A DNA stretch of 64,000 nucleotides from Snuella sedimenti (GTDB lineage: Bacteria > Bacteroidota > Bacteroidia > Flavobacteriales > Flavobacteriaceae). The notes beneath the pieces are model-generated. The model did no database searches, had not been told where the DNA came from, and saw nothing but the letters and a program-made list of their open reading frames with translations. Numbering within the stretch: the stretch's first letter is position 1; each line of letters opens with the position of its first letter. Shown here piece by piece: positions 1 to 8,154 of this stretch. The stretch covers positions 1-64,000 of the forward strand of contig NZ_JAELVQ010000010.1 of assembly GCF_016428595.1 (NCBI RefSeq), in the 5' to 3' direction. The translations under genes were made by a program, and so were the position numbers.

Positions 1-111
1 AAAAACGCTCTTGAAATTCGAATAAGGATAGGCTTTTGAATCTTTGCTCCATAAGTTTATGTATTTATCCCTTGAATTTACTCATATTATTAATATTTAC
101 AAAACGCCTAA
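1..111 (-). mobile_element. End of an IS1595-like insertion sequence (partial, cut by window edge)
   Basis: On the minus strand an ATG at 52-50 opens a frame that runs off the left edge and begins MEQRFKSLSLFEFQERF. This resembles the N-terminus of IS1595-family (ISXO2-like) transposases of Bacteroidota as I remember them. Between this start and position ~111 there is no coding sequence in either direction, and the cas9 frame is open only from 112. The simplest reading is that this is the transposase-start end of an insertion sequence sitting inside cas9. The inverted repeat, target duplication and the other end lie outside the window, so the exact boundary and the family remain inferred from 17 residues and the abrupt loss of the cas9 frame. 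Confidence 0.5.
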
Positions 112-1902
112 GTCGATAAAGTAATTTGTGAAGCTGAAGTAAATAGTTTAAAAGACAAACAGCTAGGATTGGAGTTTATTAAAAATCATTACGGACAAAA
201 AGTTTCCACAAGTTCGGGAGAAGTAGAAATTTTATCGGAAGAAGCATATACAAGTTTTGTAAAAGAGCAGTACGACAAAAACAGAGAAAAGAAAAACAAG
301 TTGTTGTTGCCAGATATTCCCGATAAAATGATTGAACGGCAATTGAACGATACGCGTTACATTAGCAAATTTGTGTCTAACCTGTTATCTAATATCGTTC
401 GGGCTGATAAAAGTGATGAAGGTGTAAACTCTAAAAACATCATTCCTGTTAATGGAAAAATAACAGGAAGATTAAAACAAGACTGGGGATTAAATGATGT
501 TTGGAACGATTTGATTTTACCTCGTTTTGAGCGAATGAATGAGCTGACAAAGAGTAATGATTTTACTTCCTGGAATGAAAAACATCAGAAGTATTTACCT
601 ACCGTTCCGTTAGAGCTTTCAAAAGGTTTTCAAAAGAAACGTATTGATCATCGCCACCATGCATTGGATGCTTTAGTTATTGCATGTGCCACGCGAGATC
701 ATGTTAATTTATTGAATAACAAACATGCAAAGTCAAAAAGCGAAAGGTATGATTTGCAATACAAGCTACGCCATACAAAAAAATGGCAAGAGAAAGATGG
801 TAAAGTAAGAAATAAGTTTATTGAATTTAAAAAGCCTTGGGATAATTTTACGGTTGATGCCAAAAATGAATTGGGAAAAATCGTTGTTAGTTTTAAGCAA
901 AACCTACGAGTGATTAACAAAGCAACCAATCATTACGAAAAAATCGTAAACGGTAAAAAGACAAAGGTTGAACAAAAAGGTATGAATTGGGCGATAAGGA
1001 AATCCATGCACGAGGAAACGGTATCTGGAATTATTAATTTGCCGTGGATAAAACTTGGCAAAGGAGAAATTATAACTGCCACACGAGAAAGAAATGATTT
1101 AGTGTCAATGTTTAAAGACGTAAAAACGAAAGATAAAGCTGAAAGCAAGATCAGTAAAATTACAGATACGGGTATTCAAAAAATTCTAATTAACTATCTT
1201 AAAAGTAAAGGCAACAATCCAGAATTGGCTTTTTCTCCTGAAGGAATTGAGGATATGAACAAAAACATTTCTCAATTTAATGATGGCAAATTTCATCACC
1301 CCTTTTTTAAAGTTCGTACGTACGAAAAAGGGAAAGGAAGATTTGTTTTAGGTACAAAAGGCAATAAAAAGAGTAAATATGTTCAAGGTGCTCCAAATTT
1401 ATTTTTTGTAGTGTACCAAAGAAAGGATATAAATGAACGTATCTTCGATACAGTTCCTTTGAATGAAGTTATTGAACATCAAAAGATACAGCACGAGCAT
1501 AAGATTGACAAAGAAGCAAGAACTCCTATAAGTTTAAAAAATACATTAGAATATAGAGGAACAGAAGTTGAGGTTGAGTTTTTATTTAGTCTATCACCTA
1601 ATGATTTGGTGTATGTTCCAAGTAATGATGAGGATATAGAGTCATTGAGTTTTGAAAATTTGACTACTGAACAGAAGAAAAACTTATATAATGTTAATGA
1701 TTTTTCTTCAACTTGTTATTTTACACCAAATAGGCTTGCAAAGGCTATAAGAGAGAAAGAAGTTGATATGAACTTTAATGGAAAGAAAAACAAAATTACT
1801 GGATCATTTGATACTAAAACTGCAAGTCTAAATGGTAAACAAATTAAAGAGGTTTGTATTAAACTTAAAGTTGATCGTTTAGGAAATATTTCTAAAGGTT
1901 AA
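112..1902 (+). pseudogene. cas9: cas9 C-terminal remnant (type II-C), 5' part missing
   Basis: The frame is open from 112 and starts without a plausible initiation codon (VDKVICEAEVNSLKDK). This is the stretch just after the HNH domain in Flavobacteriaceae type II-C Cas9. About 596 residues remain of a protein that is usually ~1400-1500 aa. The RuvC-III motif is present near remnant residues 177-190 (DHRHHALDALVIA), so the HHxxDA residues are kept, followed by the wedge and PAM-interacting region to a normal stop. RuvC-I, the bridge helix, the REC lobes and HNH are absent, and upstream sequence is stopped in all forward frames. The remnant cannot form a nuclease by itself. A TTG at 169 could start a 577-aa fragment but has no obvious ribosome-binding site. 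Break probably caused by the adjacent IS. Confidence 0.88.
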
Positions 1903-1940
1903 TCATAATAAACTCTTGAAGATAAATAAGAATCAAACTA

Positions 1941-2558
1941 ATGGAAGGTAAAAAGGCTGTATTAGTGCCAGATAGCACCTATCATATTTATAATAGGGCA
2001 AATGGTCGTGAGCGGCTTTTTTATAATGAAGGTAATTATCGCTATTTTTTAAGGTTGTTCGAACAGCGTTTGGGGAGTTTGGTAGATGTTTATTGTTATT
2101 GTTTGATGCCTAACCATTTTCATTTTTTGTTAAGGGTGAAAGAGGCTAGGGACATTGAGGAGGCTATTTTTAGATTGAAGTTTAATTCTAGAACCCTCCA
2201 AGGGTTTCAAACCCTTGGGGGGTTGGAAAAAAGAGAGGTGGTATCCAAGTTTCTAACTCAGCAATTTTCACATTTATTTAATGCATATGCTCAGGCTCTT
2301 AACAAAGAACAAAGCAGAAAGGGCAGTTTGTTTATGCATCCCTTTAAGCGAAAGCTTGTAACGGACGAAAGTTATTTGCGAAAATTAATCCACTATATCC
2401 ATTTAAATCCTGTAGTGGCGGGTTTGGTGGACAATCCTGATTGTTGGAGATATTCCTCTTATGGGAACATTATTTTGCATAATTACGATAGGATGATGTT
2501 AGAAAAGGTTATAGGGCTGTTTGGTGACATGGAGAATTTTAAATATTGTCATAGCTAA
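1941..2558 (+). CDS. REP-associated tyrosine transposase (RAYT, Y1/IS200-like)
   Basis: A 205-aa single-domain Y1 transposase of the RAYT group, which are domesticated IS200/IS605 relatives that nick single-stranded DNA at REP hairpins. The N-terminus carries the family signature of the type 'tYHIYNRanGRERLF', and the HUH metal site is MPNHFHFLL, with H59 and H61. The likely nucleophilic tyrosine lies in the helix FSHLFNAYAQALNKEQ. The C-terminal part (HYIHLNPVVAGLV...WRYSSY) is also typical. It starts 38 bp after the cas9 remnant and ends 92 bp before cas1, so it interrupts the usual cas9-cas1 operon. Its own coding sequence holds a REP-like palindrome (2192-2224). No terminal repeats of a transposon are visible around it, as expected for RAYTs. 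Confidence 0.85.
   Translation: MEGKKAVLVPDSTYHIYNRANGRERLFYNEGNYRYFLRLFEQRLGSLVDVYCYCLMPNHFHFLLRVKEARDIEEAIFRLKFNSRTLQGFQTLGGLEKREVVSKFLTQQFSHLFNAYAQALNKEQSRKGSLFMHPFKRKLVTDESYLRKLIHYIHLNPVVAGLVDNPDCWRYSSYGNIILHNYDRMMLEKVIGLFGDMENFKYCHS
2192..2224. repeat. REP-like 33-bp palindrome inside the RAYT gene
   Basis: Two 16-bp arms (2192-2207 and 2209-2224) around a single C form an inverted repeat with one mismatch. The inner 21 bp is perfect, with the core GGGTTTcAAACCC. In frame it encodes a stretch like TLQGFQTLGGL between conserved blocks of the transposase, in a region of low constraint. A second palindrome with the same GTTTnAAAC core lies at 6213-6231. Confidence 0.75.
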
Positions 2559-2650
2559 TCACCAGCATTGACAGGAATCGATTGAAAGTAAAATAACAAA
2601 AAAACCAAAGGATTTAAAAACATATTTGGTTTTACATATTAGGTAAGGTT

Positions 2651-3556
2651 ATGATAAAACGCACTCTTTTTTTTGGCAATCCTGCGTATTTAAGTACTCG
2701 GCATGAACAATTGGTGGTTAATTTCCCTGAGGAGGATAAAAAAGAGGCTACTATTCCGATTGAAGATTTGGGTTATGTGGTGTTGGAAGATCCACAGATA
2801 ACGATAACCAATGGATTATTGATGAAGTTGGTGCAAAATAAAACCGCAGTTATTACCTGCGATAAGCAACATTTGCCCTGTAGTTTTTTACAGCCATTGG
2901 TGGGGCATAGCGAGCAGACTGAACGCATGCGGTATCAATTAAATGCGAGTATGCCCTTAAAGAAGCAGTTGTGGCAGCAGACCGTAACCGCCAAAGTAGA
3001 GAACCAAGCTAACCATTTGCTAAAACAGGGAGGCAATGCTTTAAAATTAAAACGTTGGGCTAAAGGTGTAAAGAGTGGTGATCCAGGGAATATTGAAGCT
3101 ATTGCGGCAGCTTATTATTTTCAGAACCTGTTTGAAGGGCTGGAAGGTTTTAGTCGTAATCAAAAGGGTATACCTCCCAATAACTTACTTAACTACGGAT
3201 ATGCTATTTTAAGGGCTGTTGCAGCCCGGGCCTTGGTAAGTAGTGGGTTGTTGCCTTCGGTTGGTATTTTTCACAGTAATAAATACAATGCTTTTTGTTT
3301 GGCAGATGATGTTATGGAACCTTATCGCCCATTTGTTGATGCTGTTGTATGGGATATTATTGAAACGGGCTGTAATATTAATGAGCTGACACGGTCTATT
3401 AAAGCGGAATTATTAAGTATTCCTGCTATGGATGTGGTAATTGATGGAAAGCAGAGCCCTTTAATGGTGGCCATGAGCCGAACTACCAATAGTTTGTACG
3501 AGTGCTTTGCGGGGATAAGCAGAAAGGTGCTCTATCCAGATTTTGTATGGTGTTAA
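2651..3556 (+). CDS. cas1: CRISPR-associated endonuclease Cas1 (type II)
   Basis: Cas1 is the integrase of spacer acquisition and works as a Cas1-Cas2 complex. The 301-aa length fits type II Cas1. The N-terminal beta domain (MIKRTLFFGNPAYLSTRHEQLVV) and the all-alpha C-terminal domain are both present. The metal-binding residues are visible: E149 in NIEAIAAAYYF, H208 in GIFHSNKYNAF and the acidic DDVMEPYRP segment near residues 219-223. The frame is intact and shows no damage, unlike cas9. The ATG follows a TAGGTAAGG-type stretch. The next cas gene, cas2, is 264 bp away instead of overlapping or nearly touching, because a repeated leader-like sequence lies between them. Confidence 0.96.
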   Translation: MIKRTLFFGNPAYLSTRHEQLVVNFPEEDKKEATIPIEDLGYVVLEDPQITITNGLLMKLVQNKTAVITCDKQHLPCSFLQPLVGHSEQTERMRYQLNASMPLKKQLWQQTVTAKVENQANHLLKQGGNALKLKRWAKGVKSGDPGNIEAIAAAYYFQNLFEGLEGFSRNQKGIPPNNLLNYGYAILRAVAARALVSSGLLPSVGIFHSNKYNAFCLADDVMEPYRPFVDAVVWDIIETGCNINELTRSIKAELLSIPAMDVVIDGKQSPLMVAMSRTTNSLYECFAGISRKVLYPDFVWC

Positions 3557-4168
<612 letters not shown>

Positions 4169-4250
4169 GATTGAAAAAAGCTTAGTGTTTGAAACCTAAA
4201 ACGTGAATTTTATGCTCTATTTTATTATCCTGATATTGGGTTTAAAAAAC

Positions 4251-4280
4251 AGGATACCAGGTTTTTATGGCTGGTATCCT
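4251..4280 (-). terminator. Rho-independent terminator at the cas2-proximal end of the array
   Basis: Perfect 10-bp arms AGGATACCAG (4251-4260) and CTGGTATCCT (4271-4280) enclose a 10-nt loop. Read on the minus strand the hairpin is followed at once by GTTTTTT. The distal arm overlaps the first three bases of CRISPR repeat 1. This is where a leftward array transcript would end, and it would also shield cas2 from antisense transcription. Confidence 0.72.
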
Positions 4281-5004
4281 GCGAATTGTCTACTAAAATA
4301 GTAATCTGAAAGCAATTCACAACTTTGTTGGGTATGGGGGGCATTAGGACTTCCTGCGAATTGTCTACTAAAATAGTAATCTGAAAGCAATTCACAACAC
4401 ATTGATTTCAGCGCCGTTAGCTACTTTCCTGCGAATTGTCTACTAAAATAGTAATCTGAAAGCAATTCACAACTCAAGATAATTTAACACTTGTCGGAGT
4501 TCCCCTGCGAATTGTCTACTAAAATAGTAATCTGAAAGCAATTCACAACAAATTTCAGCCCATACACAATTACGTTACCCCTGCGAATTGTCTACTAAAA
4601 TAGTAATCTGAAAGCAATTCACAACACATTGATTTCAGCGCCGTTAGCTACTTTCCTGCGAATTGTCTACTAAAATAGTAATCTGAAAGCAATTCACAAC
4701 TCAAGATAATTTAACACTTGTCGGAGTTCCCCTGCGAATTGTCTACTAAAATAGTAATCTGAAAGCAATTCACAACTTTCGCGCCAAAACACTGCTATAT
4801 CGCCTTCCTGCGAATTGTCTACTAAAATAGTAATCTGAAAGCAATTCACAACTGTGGTTCCCATATAATTTTAATTTAAGCTCCTGCGAATTGTCTACTA
4901 AAATAGTAATCTGAAAGCAATTCACAACAAGTTATCAGGTGAAGCCATCAGAGGGGGCCCTGCGAATTGTCTACTAAAATAGTAATCTGAAAGCAATTTA
5001 TCAG
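4278..5004 (-). CRISPR. Type II-C CRISPR array: 10 repeats, 9 spacers
   Basis: The 46-bp repeat (plus strand CCTGCGAATTGTC...GCAATTCACAAC) starts at 4278, 4353, 4428, 4504, 4580, 4655, 4731, 4807, 4883 and 4959. The nine spacers are 29 or 30 bp. Repeats 1-9 are identical by eye; repeat 10 has lost its last six bases (TATCAG in place of CACAAC). Spacer 5 equals spacer 2 and spacer 6 equals spacer 3, so a two-spacer block is duplicated and there are seven distinct spacers. The reverse complement begins GTTGTGAATTGCTTTC, the usual 5' end of Bacteroidota type II-C repeats, so crRNA is probably made from the minus strand. Each repeat contains the perfect inverted repeat TACTA-AAA-TAGTA. I found no anti-repeat (tracrRNA) in the window. 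Confidence 0.97.
4293..4322 (-). promoter_or_regulatory. Candidate crRNA promoter within each CRISPR repeat (first copy given)
   Basis: On the minus strand each intact repeat holds TTG (complement of CAA at 4320-4322 in repeat 1), 19 bp, then TATTTTAG (complement of 4293-4300). This differs at one base from the Bacteroidota consensus TTG-N19-21-TAnnTTTG. Transcription would start near the repeat-spacer junction, giving one short crRNA per unit, as known for Neisseria type II-C repeats. Repeat 10 lacks the TTG. Confidence 0.5.
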
Positions 5005-5053
5005 CATACGACAAAGAATTATGATTTATGGATCCATGCTTAGTTTATAGTGC

Positions 5054-5087
5054 AAAAGCCTTTACAAACTAATGTAAAAGCTTTTTT
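5054..5087. terminator. Bidirectional terminator between the CRISPR array and GH16 gene
   Basis: AAAAGCcTTTACA and TGTAAAaGCTTTTTT form a hairpin with a six-base loop. It has a six-T tail on the plus strand and a shorter T-tract on the minus strand. It lies 27 bp past the end of the leftward GH16 gene and most likely serves that gene. Confidence 0.65.
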
Positions 5088-5113
5088 ATGCTTAAAATTA
5101 TTGTTTGGAATTA

Positions 5114-6004
5114 TTATTCTACTAACTCCCATACTTTCAAGTAGTCAATAGCCATTTCGTATGGGAAGCCATCTGTTGAGGTAACATTACCGGGCCAAAA
5201 GTACATGCCGGATTGCCCTTTGTCTGCACAGGCATAATTTAGAATAATGTAAAAATCGGTATCGAAAGGCCACTTTTTAGAGTCTTTCCCAGAGGCTCTG
5301 TGGGTCATAGTCAAGTTATCGTTTACATAAAATTCGATTTTACCAGGCGTTTTTACAATACCATAGGTGTTATAATCATTTAAAGCGATACTTGTTGTTT
5401 GTGAAGCCGAAAGATGATTGCCTCCACTGTCTGATTGATGAACAACCTGATATATAAAACTATCGGTGTTTAGGTGTTCCATGATATCTATCTCACCACC
5501 ATCTGGCCAGCCGGAAAAAACGGGCGTTTGGGGCATGAGCCATATGGCTGGCCAACCGCCTTGACCCGAACTGGTAAATTTGGCTTTTACTTCAATCTTT
5601 CCATAGGTAAAACTGAACTTATCCAGCGTTTGTATAGCGCCTGTTTCGGGGAGATCGGTCTCTGTATTCCAACGGGCTCTCATATATAAGTGCCCATCCT
5701 TTACTTCTGCCAAAATAGGATCATTTGGCACAACATAATGGTTCCAGGCGGATGACCAGCTTTGGGTCTGATAACTGGTCCAATAATTGGTGTCGTAAGC
5801 ATTACCATTGAATTCTTCATCATAAACTAGATTGAACGTAGGGCTGGGTTTTCCTTTATCTGTAAGGTCTTCTGAAAGCATTTCTGATTCCTCATCTGTA
5901 GGGTTGCTACATGAAATAAATGCTGAAAGCGTTCCTAAAAAGAATAGTAAAGGTATTTTCTTTTTCCTGTTTGTAGTTCCTCCTTCTTTTAATAATGTTT
6001 TCAT
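5114..6004 (-). CDS. GH16 family glycoside hydrolase, lipoprotein
   Basis: A 296-aa secreted lipoprotein: a basic N-terminus, hydrophobic segment and lipobox ending ISC-S near residue 32, then a short acidic linker and one GH16 beta-jelly-roll domain. The retaining catalytic motif is GEIDIMEHL near residue 167 (nucleophile E, assisting D, acid/base E of ExDxxE). GGWPAIWLMP upstream is also typical. GH16 enzymes of this type cut beta-1,3 or mixed beta-glucans such as laminarin, or related galactans; the exact substrate cannot be read from sequence. It is last in the leftward gene series of an alpha-glucan locus but separated from the next gene by 337 bp, so it may be a separate unit. No carbohydrate-binding module is attached. 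Confidence 0.9.
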   Translation of the reverse strand: MKTLLKEGGTTNRKKKIPLLFFLGTLSAFISCSNPTDEESEMLSEDLTDKGKPSPTFNLVYDEEFNGNAYDTNYWTSYQTQSWSSAWNHYVVPNDPILAEVKDGHLYMRARWNTETDLPETGAIQTLDKFSFTYGKIEVKAKFTSSGQGGWPAIWLMPQTPVFSGWPDGGEIDIMEHLNTDSFIYQVVHQSDSGGNHLSASQTTSIALNDYNTYGIVKTPGKIEFYVNDNLTMTHRASGKDSKKWPFDTDFYIILNYACADKGQSGMYFWPGNVTSTDGFPYEMAIDYLKVWELVE

Positions 6005-6341
6005 TTGTTTTTAATTAGAGTTATAAATGTTTATATGTTTAAACATTAAATATATCGTATTTTTTTCTTACAAAAAAATAATTACTAAATATAATTAAGG
6101 GATATCCATGACCTTGAAGTACGCAACTTCAAAGCATAATGGAACTGAGTAGAAAATTGAATAAAACAACAAAAGTGGATCGTAAGCATTTTTAGTGCTA
6201 AAGTGTAATAATGCGAAGTTTTAAACTTCGCAGAGCAAGGGAAGTGAAGAATCTTTGAATTATATAAGATCGCCTATGAGATTTCTCCTTTGGTTGGAAA
6301 GACAAAGTACTATCTTTTGCTTTAAACATACAAACTACAAG
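6005..6341. repeat. 337-bp intergenic region with two REP-like palindromes
   Basis: No gene is seen. The sequence holds TTGAAGT-acgca-ACTTCAA at 6114-6132 and the perfect GCGAAGTTT-t-AAACTTCGC at 6213-6231, followed by GCAGAGCAAGG and GAAGTGAAGAATCTT. A pair of palindromes about 80 bp apart is the arrangement expected of REP/BIME elements acted on by RAYT transposases, one of which is encoded at 1941-2558. Confidence 0.6.
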
Positions 6342-7778
6342 TTATTCTACGAGTATCTTGTATTCCCAAGGTTGTAAAGAGAGTGTATTATTTTTGTGAA
6401 AATAGATATTGTTATTGTCTATATAATCTATAAAGTTTCCTGAAACGGGAACACGACATGTTTGCACGGTATCTGAAAAGTTACCAATAAAGATTAGTGC
6501 TTTGTCCTCTTTGTAGCGCTTAAATGCTAGAACTTGGTCATTACCCGAATGGAGCCGTTTGTAACTGGCCTTGGCCTTGCTGCCGTGTAGTGCTTTGCTT
6601 GTAGCTTTTAAGGTGCCCAATTTTTCCAAAAGGAGCCACATGTTGCTTTTTGTTTTGGGAATGGTGTCTTTTTCGAAAAACTTTAAACGGTGGTTTAGGT
6701 TATATTCCTGGCCGGAATAAATAAGTGGCATTCCGGGCATGACATAGGTTAATGCCGTAGCAAGTTCTGAGGCATCGCCCAAACGTTCTTGTACAGTACC
6801 GGCCCAGGAATTTTCGTCGTGATTGGTTACAAAATTCATGAGAATGTCATCGCTTTCGTAGGTGGTGTCAATGTATTCCATAAGGGCATCAAAGTCTTTT
6901 AAGGTCTTTTTATTATGCACTATTTCCTTAATTAAATGGTGTGCTTTCCAACCATATTCCATATCAAATAAATTGGCCTTCATGAATTTAGGGTCGTCAT
7001 TTTCGGCAAGCATAAAGAGTGCTTTCTTTGCACTTAGTTCGGCAATGGCCTTTTTCCAGAAAGTAATGGGGGTAGGCTCTACATGGTCACATCTAAAACC
7101 GTCTACGTCTTCATTTTCTACCCAGTACACCATATCCTTTATCATTGCTTTTTGCATGTCCATGTTGGTATAGTCTAATTGGGCAACATCACCCCAGCCT
7201 TTTGAAGTGCCATCTGCATTTAGAGGATCGGTGATCTCACCTTTGGCATTTTTCATATAAAATTCGGGGTTTGTTTTTAGCCACACATGATCCCATCCGG
7301 TATGGTTGGGAACCCAGTCTAAAATAACGTACATGCCATTTTGGTGCGCTGTTTTTACTAATTCGCGAAAGTCTTGGATGGTGCCAAATTCAGGGTTGAT
7401 CTTTGTGTAATCTGAAACGGCGTAATAGCTTCCCAACATTTTTTTGCGTTCTGTTTCGTCTTCAATCAAACTGGCAAAATCGCCTCCAGTGGCTTTACGT
7501 TTGGTTTCCGAAATTGGGAAAACGGGCATAAGCCAAATAATTTTTACACCGAGTTGTTTTAATTGGGGAATGTCCTTGGTAAAGGCATTAAAAGAGCCTT
7601 CTTGTGAATATTGTCGAATGTTGGCCTCGTAAATAACTGCAGTTTCCAATACCGTGTCTGTTATAGGAGGAAGTGCTTTAACGTCCTGTTTAAAAACGCC
7701 AAGAGTAGTTTTTTTTGTTTCTAATTTACAAGAACAAACCAATAGTGTTAAGATTAAGAATGGGATTAGGTGTTTCAT
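6342..7778 (-). CDS. GH13 alpha-amylase family lipoprotein
   Basis: A 478-aa enzyme with a lipoprotein signal (LLVCSCK, Cys about residue 17) and a GH13 (beta/alpha)8 barrel. The catalytic residues are visible: nucleophile D231 in DGFRCDHV, acid/base E259 in LFMLAENDD and D321 in VTNHDENS; the earlier conserved region is DWVPNHTGWDH. A small beta C-terminal domain ends near WEYKIL. It hydrolyses alpha-1,4-glucans or oligosaccharides, probably in the periplasm or at the outer membrane. The 5' leader is the copy shared with cas2. It lies 376 bp downstream of the next GH13 gene, so it probably has its own promoter within that leader. Confidence 0.93.
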   Translation of the reverse strand: MKHLIPFLILTLLVCSCKLETKKTTLGVFKQDVKALPPITDTVLETAVIYEANIRQYSQEGSFNAFTKDIPQLKQLGVKIIWLMPVFPISETKRKATGGDFASLIEDETERKKMLGSYYAVSDYTKINPEFGTIQDFRELVKTAHQNGMYVILDWVPNHTGWDHVWLKTNPEFYMKNAKGEITDPLNADGTSKGWGDVAQLDYTNMDMQKAMIKDMVYWVENEDVDGFRCDHVEPTPITFWKKAIAELSAKKALFMLAENDDPKFMKANLFDMEYGWKAHHLIKEIVHNKKTLKDFDALMEYIDTTYESDDILMNFVTNHDENSWAGTVQERLGDASELATALTYVMPGMPLIYSGQEYNLNHRLKFFEKDTIPKTKSNMWLLLEKLGTLKATSKALHGSKAKASYKRLHSGNDQVLAFKRYKEDKALIFIGNFSDTVQTCRVPVSGNFIDYIDNNNIYFHKNNTLSLQPWEYKILVE

Positions 7779-8154
7779 ACGTTTAAATTTCAGTAATTAT
7801 TTAATAGTAAATTAATTATAAAATTGAGAACGTATGCAACCACTACGCTCTCACATTAAAAATTTTAAACATTCCCTTTTGTGAAAAAATGCTTAAAATT
7901 TATTAATGTTCGTTTCATCTGAACTTTTAGGCTTTATAAATTAGTATTATTGTACTAAGGTAATTATATCGTTTTATAATTAACGTGAGTTTGACGTGAT
8001 CCAACCAATATTCAAAAATTTATTTTCGATACTATTTTTCTTCGAAAAATCACTCAAATTGACAGTTTTTGAATGAAAATTATATCAGATTACATGGAAT
8101 TCCGAAGGGACTTTAGGTTGAAATCAAATGATTTTCTTATATAACTCATGTTAA
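7779..8154. promoter_or_regulatory. 376-bp gap: leader shared with cas2, plus a dispersed repeat
   Basis: Positions 7779-7921 (minus strand) are the counterpart of 3677-3820, best conserved at 7820-7921. Within it TGAGAGCGTA and TACGTTCTCA (7831-7859 region) form an imperfect 10-bp inverted repeat, 9 of 10 paired, which could be an operator or leader hairpin; the cas2 copy pairs less well. Positions 7993-8075 match 55779-55860 in opposite orientation over ~82 bp with few differences, a separate dispersed repeat containing TCACTCAAATTGACAG. No gene is seen. Confidence 0.75.

Noticed and set aside
4169-4277. Possible tracrRNA between cas2 and the array
   Set aside because: No stretch complementary to the repeat was found here, in 2559-2650, or in 5005-5113; the tracrRNA, if present, probably lies upstream of cas9 outside the window.
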